Shown here: positions 37,715 to 46,507 of the stretch, piece by piece | Numbering within the stretch: the stretch's first letter is position 1 | Layout: every line of letters starts with the position of its first letter | Assembly: GCA_024276675.1 (NCBI GenBank) | Contig: JAJRWT010000027.1 | Coordinates: forward strand, 372,001-436,000 | Direction: 5' to 3' | Length of the DNA stretch: 64,000 bases | DNA from: Myxococcota bacterium | GTDB taxonomy: Bacteria > Myxococcota_A > UBA796 > JAFGLY01 | Program-made: the position numbers and the translations under genes | Notes under the pieces: generated by a model | Told to the model about the DNA's origin: nothing | The model's database searches: none | The model's input: the letters and a program-made list of their open reading frames with translations, nothing else

Positions 37715-38917
37715 TCAGGCTCTACCCAGGATTCCCACGCTGCTGACGCTCATGAAGGGGAAGCCCCCCAGGTTGTGGATGAGCCCGATACGCGGGTCGG
37801 GTAGCTGCCTTTCTCCGGCCCGGCCCAGGAGCTGCAGGTAGATCTCGTAGGCCATGCGAAGCCCCGAGGCGCCGATGGGGTGGCCGAAGCACTTGAGGCC
37901 GCCGTCCACCTGGCAGGGGATGGTGCCGTCGCGGTCGTAGAAACCGTCGAGGATGTCGGCGGGCGCACGACCCTGTTCCGAGATGAGCAGGTCCTCGCAG
38001 GTCACCAGCTCGGTGATGGAAAAGCAGTCGTGTACCTCCATGAGATGGATCTCGCGACGGGGATCGCGTATGCCCGCTTCTTCGTAGGCCCGGGCCGCGC
38101 AGCGCCGGGTGGTCATGAAGTGGCTGCCGTCCCAGCCGTTGAAGGACATTTCTTCTCCGCTGCTCAAGGCTAGCTGCAATGCCTTGACGGTCACCGGATT
38201 CTTGAATCCCATGTCGCGGGCTCGCTCAACCGTGGTGACCAGGGCACAGGCTGCTCCGTCGCTGACACCGCAGCAGTCGTACAGCCCCAGGGGGTAGGCG
38301 ATGATGGGCGCGGAGAGAACCTGGTCCATGCCGAGTGCTCGGCGCAGGTGGGCCTTGGGGTTGAGCAGCGCGTTGTCGTGGCTCTTCACGGAGACGTGAG
38401 CCATGGCTCGCTTGAGATCCCGGTGGGAGATCCCGTGACGTGCGGCGTAGGCGGTGGCCAGCAGCGCAAAGCCCCCCGGCGCCGTGAAGTTGGCCATCCA
38501 CAGCCAGTTGAGGGAGCCCATTCCGGAGCCCAGGTCGGGCAGACCACCGTAGCCGGTATCCTTCAGCTTTTCGACCCCCATGGCCAGGCAGGTGTCGGCG
38601 GCCCCTGAAGCCACGGCGTAGACCGCTCCCCGCAGGGCCTCTGTTCCGCTGGCGCAGAAGTTCTCGACCCTCGTGACCGGTATGAAGGGCAGGTGCAGGG
38701 CCATGGACATGGGCAGGGCGCTCTTCCCCACGCTCACCTCTTCCAGGCAGGTGGAGAGCCAGGCGGCATCGATGTCGCCAGGTTCGATGCCGGCGTCGGC
38801 CAGGCACTCGGAGAAGGCCTCTACCATCAGTTCCTCGGCTCCCAGCTCCCATCGCTCGCCGAACTTCGTGCAACCCATACCGATTATTGCTACCCTGTCC
38901 TTGATTCCCGTGGCCAT
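37715..38917 (-). CDS. SCPx/lipid-transfer-type thiolase
   Basis: RVENFCASGTEALRGAVYAVASG (nucleophile Cys), EVHDCFSITEL, GGLKCFGHPIGASGLRM. Confidence 0.9.
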   Translation of the reverse strand: MATGIKDRVAIIGMGCTKFGERWELGAEELMVEAFSECLADAGIEPGDIDAAWLSTCLEEVSVGKSALPMSMALHLPFIPVTRVENFCASGTEALRGAVYAVASGAADTCLAMGVEKLKDTGYGGLPDLGSGMGSLNWLWMANFTAPGGFALLATAYAARHGISHRDLKRAMAHVSVKSHDNALLNPKAHLRRALGMDQVLSAPIIAYPLGLYDCCGVSDGAACALVTTVERARDMGFKNPVTVKALQLALSSGEEMSFNGWDGSHFMTTRRCAARAYEEAGIRDPRREIHLMEVHDCFSITELVTCEDLLISEQGRAPADILDGFYDRDGTIPCQVDGGLKCFGHPIGASGLRMAYEIYLQLLGRAGERQLPDPRIGLIHNLGGFPFMSVSSVGILGRA

Positions 38918-38971
38918 GCCTTCCTCCCGTCATGGGTTGGCGAACCTGCGGCGTTCCCGCCCGCAACTTGC

Positions 38972-41767
38972 TCAGAACGCAAAGATCTCTTGTATGAGCT
39001 GGGACTTCATCAGGTCGCCCTCAACCTTCAGCCTGCCGGTGGTGAATGCCTGCATGGCGTCCAGCCTGCCCTGCACCAGGGCCATGAAGTCCTGCCGGGA
39101 CATGATGATCGTGGTGGTGGGGGAGTCGTGGACCCCCGCGGCAGAGCTGCACCGGCCGTCGTGAATGCGAGCGTACCACTCCCCACCGCCGTCACCGGTA
39201 ATGCGAAACTGGAACACCAGGTCCAGCCCCACTGCCTTTTCCGGCAGGAAGACGGCGGGCAGGTTCTCCATGATGGAAGCCACGGACCGCCCCGAGGGCT
39301 GCTGCGCACCACCATCCGCATCGCCCTGGAGGACTTGCAGCATGTAGCCCAGGGCGGCGGTGGCATCGGCGTGCTCACGGGCCGAGGAGAGTTTGCCCAT
39401 GGCCGCAAAGCCGCGGTGGATGTCCTTCAAGGTGGGGGGCTCTTGCCGTTTTTCCAGTACCAGGCCCGAACCCGCCATGAAGGCGGCACGGCTGAACCAC
39501 CCCATGCCGGCGTTCACGATGAGGCCGGAGTCCTGGCATTCTTCTGAACAGAAGTAGAGCACCAGCGGCGACACGAACTCGGGAGCCAACTTTTCGGCGT
39601 ATGCTGGAGGCAGGATCCCCCGGGTGAGCCGGGTGGCGGCGATTGGAGCCACCGCGTTCACCGTCACGCCGCGCCCCTGGCCTTCCAGCTTGAGGCTGTT
39701 CATCAAGCCCAGCAGGCCCATCTTGGCGGCCGAGTAGTTGGTCTGGCCGAAGTTTCCGTATAGACCCGCGGCCGAGGTGGTCACCACGATGCGGCCGTAG
39801 CCCTGGTCTCGCATCTGCTGGAAGGCGGGACGGGTGACGTTGAAGGCTCCGTCGAGGTGAACATCCATCACCGCCTTCCAGTCCTGGGAGGTCATCTTTG
39901 CCAGGGTGCGATCCCTGAGTATTCCCGCGTTGTTCACCAATATGTCTACTCTTCCGAAGGCGTCCAGGGCAGCCTGCACGATGGCCGCCCCGCCCTCGGG
40001 CGTGGCCACCGAGTCGTAGTTGGCCACGGCCTGGCCGCCCTCCCGGACAACCTGGGCCACCACCTCGTCGGCGGCGGCGGCACTGCCGGGCCCCGTCCCG
40101 TCGGCGGCACCGCCAAGATCGTTCACCACCACCATCGCTCCCCGGCGGGCCAGGTCCAGTGCGTAGACCCGCCCAAGCCCGGCCCCGGCGCCCGTGACTA
40201 TGGCGACCTTGCCGTCGAAGCGGATTTTCCGTTGCTCCCGGGGCCGGTCTTCCTTGCCCGCACCCTGGGGGTGTAGCGGCACGGCCTTCCAGAAATAACC
40301 GGTGAAACCGCGTTGCTCGTCGGCGTAGCGCTTTCTGAAGGACATGCGCACCTGCTGACCCACGTGGAGATCGTCCACCTTGCAGTCGGTGAAGTCCGCT
40401 ATCATCCGCCCACCGCCCTGGAACTGGATCATGCCGTAGGTGGCGGGCGGGTCCACGGAGACCGCCAGCAGGTCGCCGGTGTAGCTCTGGATGGTGGCGG
40501 GTTCGTCGGAGAAGTCCACGGGTTCCTGGGGCCCGCGGGCTCTGCACTCGGGGTTGACGCAGACCTGCCCGCCGGGAAACTGCCTGGTGCCGCAGGTCTT
40601 GCAGCGGCCGCCCACAAGGCCCGTGATCATGCCGCGCTTGCGCCACAGCACGGTCATGGCGGTCTTGGTGGGCCGCTCGGCGCGGATGCCCATCTCGGTG
40701 TCCAGAAGCCCCCTGAAACGCAGGAACCTGGTGTAGTTGCCGGTGGAGAGCCCCTGCTCCAGGGACCGGGCGATGCCATGCCTGGCGGGCAGCCGTTGGA
40801 TGGCGTCGGTGACGCGGAAGTAGAGGGCATCACAACCCTGGCCGAATCCCGCCAGCAGAATCCGCTCACCGGGCCGAGCATGTTCCAGCGTGTTTACCAG
40901 CATCACAAGGGGGTGGGCGGCCCCGGTTTCGCCGCAGACTTCGTGCAGGTTGTCGGGCACCTTTTCCGGGGGGGCCCCCAGGGAGCGCGCCACGGCCGCG
41001 TGTTGCTTCTTGAAGAAACAGGGGAACACGAACTTGTCGACGTCGTCCATGGAGATGGAGAGTTGCTGAAAGAGGCCGTTGACGGCTTCGGGGATGATCC
41101 TTGCGTATCCCTGGTCCCTCACCCAGCGCTCTTCCCAGGTGTAGTCGTAGCTGCGCCCCGCCCCCCGGTAGTGATCCACGAAGTCGTGGGTGACGGAGTA
41201 GGAGCCCAGAAACTCCGCGACAAGGTCCTCACTGCCCAGGAGCAGGGAGGCGGCGCCGTCGCCGAACCACATCTCGTAGAAAAAGGCGGCCCTGGTCTGG
41301 CGCATGTCCGATGCTGCCAGGAGCACTCGCTTCCGGGCTCCCCCCTGCAATACGGCCAGCGCCTCGGTGAGCGCCGTGGTCCCCGCCCTCATGGATGAGG
41401 CAAAATCGGCGGCCTGGACGTGGTCGCCCAGGTTCAAGGCGGTCTTCACGATGCCAGCGTTGAGGCGGTCGGCGAAGGGCAGGGTGGTGGAGGCCAGGTA
41501 CAGGGCGTCAATTGCGGTGCTACCCATGCCCGCGAGGCAGCGACGCGATGCCTCCACCGCCATGGTGAGGGCGTCTTCGTCCCAGTTGCAGAATGAACGC
41601 TCCCCCTGGGCCACCATCAGGAGGGCCGGGGCGAACCAACCCATGCTCTGGTAGATGGCCATCCTCTGGAGGCGCAGCCTGGGGATGTAGCCGCCCCAGG
41701 AGATGATCCCCACCGGTCCAGAGGGCAGGGCACCTGCGCTGGATCGGCTGCTTTGCTGACGAGTCAT
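38972..41767 (-). CDS. HMG-CoA-synthase-like + DUF35 (Zn-ribbon/OB) + SDR dehydrogenase + SCP2 fusion
   Basis: N-terminal HMGCS/KAS-III-like fold (GIISWGGYIPRLRL..., FGDGAASLLLG, GETGAAHPLVMLVNTLE); CKTCGTRQFPGGQVCVNPEC zinc ribbon; VAIVTGAGAGLGR...YSAAK SDR; C-terminal SCP2 (GEWYARIHDGRC...FMALVQGRLDAMQAFTTGRLKVEGDLMKSQLI). Confidence 0.9.
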   Translation of the reverse strand: MTRQQSSRSSAGALPSGPVGIISWGGYIPRLRLQRMAIYQSMGWFAPALLMVAQGERSFCNWDEDALTMAVEASRRCLAGMGSTAIDALYLASTTLPFADRLNAGIVKTALNLGDHVQAADFASSMRAGTTALTEALAVLQGGARKRVLLAASDMRQTRAAFFYEMWFGDGAASLLLGSEDLVAEFLGSYSVTHDFVDHYRGAGRSYDYTWEERWVRDQGYARIIPEAVNGLFQQLSISMDDVDKFVFPCFFKKQHAAVARSLGAPPEKVPDNLHEVCGETGAAHPLVMLVNTLEHARPGERILLAGFGQGCDALYFRVTDAIQRLPARHGIARSLEQGLSTGNYTRFLRFRGLLDTEMGIRAERPTKTAMTVLWRKRGMITGLVGGRCKTCGTRQFPGGQVCVNPECRARGPQEPVDFSDEPATIQSYTGDLLAVSVDPPATYGMIQFQGGGRMIADFTDCKVDDLHVGQQVRMSFRKRYADEQRGFTGYFWKAVPLHPQGAGKEDRPREQRKIRFDGKVAIVTGAGAGLGRVYALDLARRGAMVVVNDLGGAADGTGPGSAAAADEVVAQVVREGGQAVANYDSVATPEGGAAIVQAALDAFGRVDILVNNAGILRDRTLAKMTSQDWKAVMDVHLDGAFNVTRPAFQQMRDQGYGRIVVTTSAAGLYGNFGQTNYSAAKMGLLGLMNSLKLEGQGRGVTVNAVAPIAATRLTRGILPPAYAEKLAPEFVSPLVLYFCSEECQDSGLIVNAGMGWFSRAAFMAGSGLVLEKRQEPPTLKDIHRGFAAMGKLSSAREHADATAALGYMLQVLQGDADGGAQQPSGRSVASIMENLPAVFLPEKAVGLDLVFQFRITGDGGGEWYARIHDGRCSSAAGVHDSPTTTIIMSRQDFMALVQGRLDAMQAFTTGRLKVEGDLMKSQLIQEIFAF

Positions 41768-41788
41768 CTGGCTTTCCTCCGGCGCTTT

Positions 41789-43918
41789 TCAGAAGGCGAA
41801 GAGCTTTTCGATGAGTTGCGATTTCATCAGGTCGCCCCGTATCTTGAGCCGCCCGGTGGTGTAGGCCTGCATGGCGTCCAGCTTTCCGGCGGCAAAGTCC
41901 AGGAAGTCGACAGCGGACATCTCGATGGTGGTGGTGGGAGAGTCGTGGACGCCTTCACGCACCTGGAGTTGGCCGTCCTGGATGCAGGCGTACCATTCAC
42001 CGCCGCCCTCACCGCTGATCTCGAACTGGAAGGTCACATCCAGGCCCGCGGCCTCCTGGGGCTGGAAAACCTCGGGCATCCTGCGGAACAGGCCCTCCAC
42101 CGACGGGGCCGCGTCGGAAACAGGGGCGGGGTCGCTGGAATCTGCCTGGAAGGCTTCCAACATGGGGCCCATGATCTCCATCGCCGAGGCTATCTCCACG
42201 GCGCCGTCCATGGACTTGATGGAATCCATGGCCCTGGCCAGGTCTTCCGGGCTGGGAGGAACGCCAGGCTCGCCCACAACGGTGCCCTTTCCGGTGAGCA
42301 AGGCCACGCGGTTGAAGAAGCCCGCTCCCGCCTCGAAGATCTGCCCACTTGCGGGGCAGACTTCGGAGCAGAGATACAGGACCAGCGGCGCCACCATTTC
42401 GGGTTGGAGCAGGTCGTGGTACCGGGGCGGGATGATCCCACGGGTCAGCCTGGTGGTGGCGATGGGAGCCACGGCGTTCACCTGCACGCCGTAGCGGGCG
42501 CCTTCCAGTTCGAGGCTGTTGAGCAGACCCACCAGGGCCAGCTTGGCTGCCGAGTAGTTGGTCTGGCCGAAGTTGCCGTAGAGCCCGGCAGCGGAGCTGG
42601 TGAAGACAATCCTGCCGTAGCCCGCCTGGCGCATGTGCCGGAAGGCCGGGCGGGTTACGTTGAAGGCGCCGTCCAGGTGGACGGCCATGACCGTGTCCCA
42701 TTCCTGGGGCTGCATCTTGTGGAAGCTGCGATCTCGCAACACACCGGCGTTGTTCACCAGGATGTCCAGCCGCCCGAAGGAATCCAGGGCTCGCCGTATG
42801 ATGGCCTCGGCGCCTTCCACCGTGGCCACGGAGTCGTATGAGGCCACGGCTCTGCCCCCCAGGGCCGTAATTTCGTCCACCACGGCATCGGCGGCAGCAG
42901 GGGAGGCAGATCCGGCACCGTCGGGGCTGGTGCCCAGGTCGTTCACCACGACGGATGCACCCCGCCTGGCCAGTTCCAGGGCATAGCAGCGGCCCAGGCC
43001 TGCCCCGGCCCCGGTGATCACGGCCACCTGGCCATCGAAGCGTATACCCCCAAGGCCCTGGCGGCGCTGGGATTCTTCCTGGCTCATCCACTCCACCACG
43101 CCCCTGTCCAGCACGATCTCGCCGCTCTCTTCGTTCACCACCTGGAAAAAGGCGCGTCTGCCGCCCAGCTTCCAGATACGCGTCGAGATGGGGACACCGG
43201 GGTAGAGGGGGCGGGAGAAACGAACCTTGAAGCGGGTCATGCGTTGAGGCTGACCGGGAAACAGGTGCTTGATGACTGCCCGGCAGGCGAAGCCGTGGGT
43301 GCAGAGCCCGTGCATGATGGGCTTCTGGAAGCCGGAGGCCACGGCGAAGGCGGGGTCCACGTGGAGGGGGAAGATGTCGCCCGACATCCTGTAGAGCAGC
43401 GGCTGCTCGGGAGATGGAAGAGCAGGCTCGACGCAGTCGGGCTCCCGGGCAGGCGCTTGCCAGGAATCCACCGGGCCGGGTTCGCCACCGAAGCCGCCGT
43501 CCTTTCGGCAGAAGAGGGTAAAGACATTGGTGAAGAGCTTCTGGCCGTCTGAATGGAAGGTGTCGGCTCTGGCCACCACCAGGGCGCCCCGGCGGGGGCC
43601 CTTGTCGAATATGTGGGTGATGGCCCCGGTGGTGTGCAAGGCACCCCCGGTTGGTATGGGGCCGTGGAAGATGATGTCCTGCTCGCCGTGGAGTATACCC
43701 GACAGGTCCGCGTTGGACTTGATGGCCACCTGGGCCAGGAAATCGAACACGCTGGCGATGGAGAAGCTGGGGAGGACCTTGAGGCGATTCTCGAAGACGT
43801 AGTCCAGCTCGTCGAAGCCCGCCCCAACACCAAGGGCGTAGATCACCGCGTCTTTCCAGGAGTATTCTTTTTCGAGGGGGCCGATCCCCACTCCGATGGA
43901 CTTGAGATCCAGTGCCAT
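41789..43918 (-). CDS. MFE-2-like protein: hotdog enoyl-CoA hydratase 2 + SDR dehydrogenase + SCP2
   Basis: ATG at 43918 with AGGAAGG RBS; YRMSGDIFPLHVDPAFAVASGFQKPIMHGLCTHG hydratase-2 motif; VAVITGAGAGLGR...YSAAK; C-terminal SCP2. Confidence 0.9.
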   Translation of the reverse strand: MALDLKSIGVGIGPLEKEYSWKDAVIYALGVGAGFDELDYVFENRLKVLPSFSIASVFDFLAQVAIKSNADLSGILHGEQDIIFHGPIPTGGALHTTGAITHIFDKGPRRGALVVARADTFHSDGQKLFTNVFTLFCRKDGGFGGEPGPVDSWQAPAREPDCVEPALPSPEQPLLYRMSGDIFPLHVDPAFAVASGFQKPIMHGLCTHGFACRAVIKHLFPGQPQRMTRFKVRFSRPLYPGVPISTRIWKLGGRRAFFQVVNEESGEIVLDRGVVEWMSQEESQRRQGLGGIRFDGQVAVITGAGAGLGRCYALELARRGASVVVNDLGTSPDGAGSASPAAADAVVDEITALGGRAVASYDSVATVEGAEAIIRRALDSFGRLDILVNNAGVLRDRSFHKMQPQEWDTVMAVHLDGAFNVTRPAFRHMRQAGYGRIVFTSSAAGLYGNFGQTNYSAAKLALVGLLNSLELEGARYGVQVNAVAPIATTRLTRGIIPPRYHDLLQPEMVAPLVLYLCSEVCPASGQIFEAGAGFFNRVALLTGKGTVVGEPGVPPSPEDLARAMDSIKSMDGAVEIASAMEIMGPMLEAFQADSSDPAPVSDAAPSVEGLFRRMPEVFQPQEAAGLDVTFQFEISGEGGGEWYACIQDGQLQVREGVHDSPTTTIEMSAVDFLDFAAGKLDAMQAYTTGRLKIRGDLMKSQLIEKLFAF

Positions 43919-44119
43919 CTGCCTTCCTCCCGGGGCTATCGCGCCGGCAACCAGTGCTGCCAAGAAGAGAACCAACGGTTTTTGCCATATCCCGCTCGTC
44001 CGGGCTTGGCCCATCTCCCTCCGGGAGTTTATGGATTCCCATGGCAAGCGGAGAGCGGGCAGGCGCCCCGGGGCGCCGCCTACCGCCGGCCCGGATGCTC
44101 GATCCCAGGGGAGGAGATA

Positions 44120-45214
44120 TTGCAGGCACTCGAAGGAACGACCGTCGTGGATCTCTCCCGCCTCCTGCCGGGCCCCATGTGTACATGGTACCTCCAGGGC
44201 CTGGGAGCCAAGGTCATCAAGGTGGAGAGCCCCGGTGGAGGGGACTACATGCGACACCTGCCCCCCTTCGACCACACGGGCACGGGGATATGGTTCGCCG
44301 CCGTCAACGCGGGAAAGCGTTCGGTGGTCCTGGATCTGCGCCGAAAGACTGCCATCCACGCCCTGAAGGCCATGCTGCGCCGGGCCGACGTGCTGGTGGA
44401 GAGCTTCCGACCCGGCGTGCTGGCCAGCATGGGCCTGGACCCAAGGGAACTGCTGACCAGCCATCCTCGCCTCGTAATAGCCAGTATCACTGGCTTCGGT
44501 CAGTCAGGCCCCTGGAGCCACCAGCCGGGCCACGATATCGGTTTCTGCGCCCTGGCGGGCCTGCTGTCGCTGCAAAAGCGGCACCACGGGGTACCCGACC
44601 TGCCGGGAGCCCAGGTGGCGGACCTGGCGGGCGGCGCTCTCACCGGCGCCCTCACCATAGTGGCTGCCCTGCTGGAGAGGGAGCGTAGCGGGCAGGGGCA
44701 GTGGTTGGACATCTCCATGACCGAGAGCGCAATGGCTCTCATGGCTCCGGTCCTGGCCGCAACGGCCCTCACCGGGAAGGATCCCAGTCCCGGCTCCGAA
44801 GCCCTGACGGGGGGACTCCCCGCCTACGGGATATACCGCTGCGCCGACGGTCGCCTGCTCACCATAGCGGCCATCGAACCCAAGTTCTGGCAGAAGCTCT
44901 GCCAGGTGGTGGGCAGTGACCTGCCCATGGAGCGTGGCGCCCTGGAGGCCATCTTCGCCACCAGGCCCAGGGATCTCTGGGTGGAACTGCTGGACCAGAC
45001 CTGCGCCGCTCCTCTCCTGGATCCCACCGAGGTCCTGCAGCACCCGCTCCACAGGCAACGCGGTTCCATAAGCGGCCATGGCGCCCAGTCACGAGTTCGC
45101 CCGCCCTTCGCCGGCGCAAAGGCTCATGTCCTGGCTCCCCGCCTGGGAGAGCATACCCGGCAGGAACTCCAGGCGGCGGGAGTCGAGGCATCCTCTGGCC
45201 TGTGGGAAGCTTGA
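44120..45214 (+). CDS. CoA-transferase family III / alpha-methylacyl-CoA racemase-like
   Basis: TTG start after GGGGAGGAG; VVDLSRLLPGPMCTWYLQGLGAKVIKVESPGGGDYMR, NAGKRSVVLDL, VLVESFRPGVL. Confidence 0.9.
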   Translation: MQALEGTTVVDLSRLLPGPMCTWYLQGLGAKVIKVESPGGGDYMRHLPPFDHTGTGIWFAAVNAGKRSVVLDLRRKTAIHALKAMLRRADVLVESFRPGVLASMGLDPRELLTSHPRLVIASITGFGQSGPWSHQPGHDIGFCALAGLLSLQKRHHGVPDLPGAQVADLAGGALTGALTIVAALLERERSGQGQWLDISMTESAMALMAPVLAATALTGKDPSPGSEALTGGLPAYGIYRCADGRLLTIAAIEPKFWQKLCQVVGSDLPMERGALEAIFATRPRDLWVELLDQTCAAPLLDPTEVLQHPLHRQRGSISGHGAQSRVRPPFAGAKAHVLAPRLGEHTRQELQAAGVEASSGLWEA

Positions 45215-45288
45215 GCAGCATTCCCCAGGTGAACCACCGCTGGCCCGGTGGAGCAGGCTGGGCCTGAAACCCTGCCCGGGTCCCGGAC

Positions 45289-46344
45289 TCAACCCAATCG
45301 TTGGCGAAGGCGCAAAAGGGCGTCGATGGCGATCTCCGCCACGTCGGGGTTGGTGTCCCCCGACAGCTCCACGAGGGCCTTCTCGCTTTCCCTGCCGCCC
45401 ACGAGTCCCAGCAGGTCGGCGGTGTCGCCCCTGAGAGAATGGCCGGCACTGGGAAGCAGGTTCAACAACGGACCTTCCAACCAGTGGGGAAGGGAGCCGG
45501 CAGCGGCAAGGTCTTCAAATAGCACCATGAAGGCGATCCTGAGCGAGAGGGTACTGGATTCCCATGCACGGGCCACGTGCGGCGCGTTGCCAGGTTCCAT
45601 GACGAACTCCGCGGCTCGGCCCAGTCGGCCCATCTCCAGGAAAGATTCCAACAAGCTCTGGGGAAAAGCCGGTTCGTCCCGGGCCTGAAGTTCCTTCAGA
45701 ACCGCGTCCCGTCCCACTTCGCCCCGAATGGCCAGACCGTCGTCCAGAAACAAGACAGGGACCGACTTGATGGAATAGCGGGCCGCGAAGTCCGGAAAAG
45801 CCACCGGGTCCACGACATGGAGGGAGACCTGGGGACTGGCCCTGCACAGCCAGAGGGCGGTCCGGACGGTGACGGAGCAGTGGGGACACTGCTCCGCGGC
45901 AAAGAGAAGCAGCTCGACGGGGCGTCGTATCCGCACCTGCGACCCTTGCCCCGGAGTGGAGGCGCCGGCGAGGAACTCCAGGTGCTCCAGGAACGGGGGC
46001 ATCTGGGGACCAGCGGGGTACATGCTGTAGAAGACACGTGCTCCCCCGGCAGCACCTGCCCTCTTCAGGGAAAGCGCGGGAACCACCGTGCTGGTGGCGG
46101 GGGCCGCTTCCACGACTTCCAGCGATCTTCCGCAGAGGGCCTTGATCCCGGCGGCCAGATTCTCAAGGTTGGCCTGCAGGCTCGCGGGTTCGGGTGCAAG
46201 GCCCAGGGATGGGCGACTCGAGCCGGACGAAGCCCCTGGGGCAAGTGGCCGGGTGGCCGGGTGCAGACCCAGCACCACGGTCTCCCGGGCTTCGGCACCC
46301 AGGGAACGCAAGCGCTGTCGGTGGCGTTCTTGAAGCATCTCCAT
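45289..46344 (-). CDS. Thioredoxin-fold protein (CPHC) with C-terminal HEAT-like repeats
   Basis: VELLLFAAEQCPHCSVTVRTAL...YSIKSVPVLFLDDG; SGDTNPDVAEIAIDALLRLRQRL HEAT-like end; start approximate. Confidence 0.7.
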   Translation of the reverse strand: MEMLQERHRQRLRSLGAEARETVVLGLHPATRPLAPGASSGSSRPSLGLAPEPASLQANLENLAAGIKALCGRSLEVVEAAPATSTVVPALSLKRAGAAGGARVFYSMYPAGPQMPPFLEHLEFLAGASTPGQGSQVRIRRPVELLLFAAEQCPHCSVTVRTALWLCRASPQVSLHVVDPVAFPDFAARYSIKSVPVLFLDDGLAIRGEVGRDAVLKELQARDEPAFPQSLLESFLEMGRLGRAAEFVMEPGNAPHVARAWESSTLSLRIAFMVLFEDLAAAGSLPHWLEGPLLNLLPSAGHSLRGDTADLLGLVGGRESEKALVELSGDTNPDVAEIAIDALLRLRQRLG

Positions 46345-46507
46345 CCCAGCCCCGGCACCGAGGGTCGCCCCTGACGGCTCGCAGGGAACTCCCTGGCAAC
46401 ATAGATGTTTCCAGCCATCCCAGCAAGCACGAGCCTTCTTCTGGCTCATGGAAATGTTGGAGCCTCGATGCTGACATGGGCAGTGCCGCCCCCGAAAGGA
46501 GAACACC

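Noticed and set aside
43553-44119. N-terminal extension of the 553-aa ORF before the CoA-transferase
   Set aside because: Overlaps the MFE-2-like gene antisense; TTG at 44120 with a GGGGAGGAG RBS fits the family start.
43919-44464. N-terminal extension of the 891-aa minus ORF
   Set aside because: Overlaps the CoA-transferase gene; ATG at 43918 has a good RBS and the upstream sequence is low complexity.
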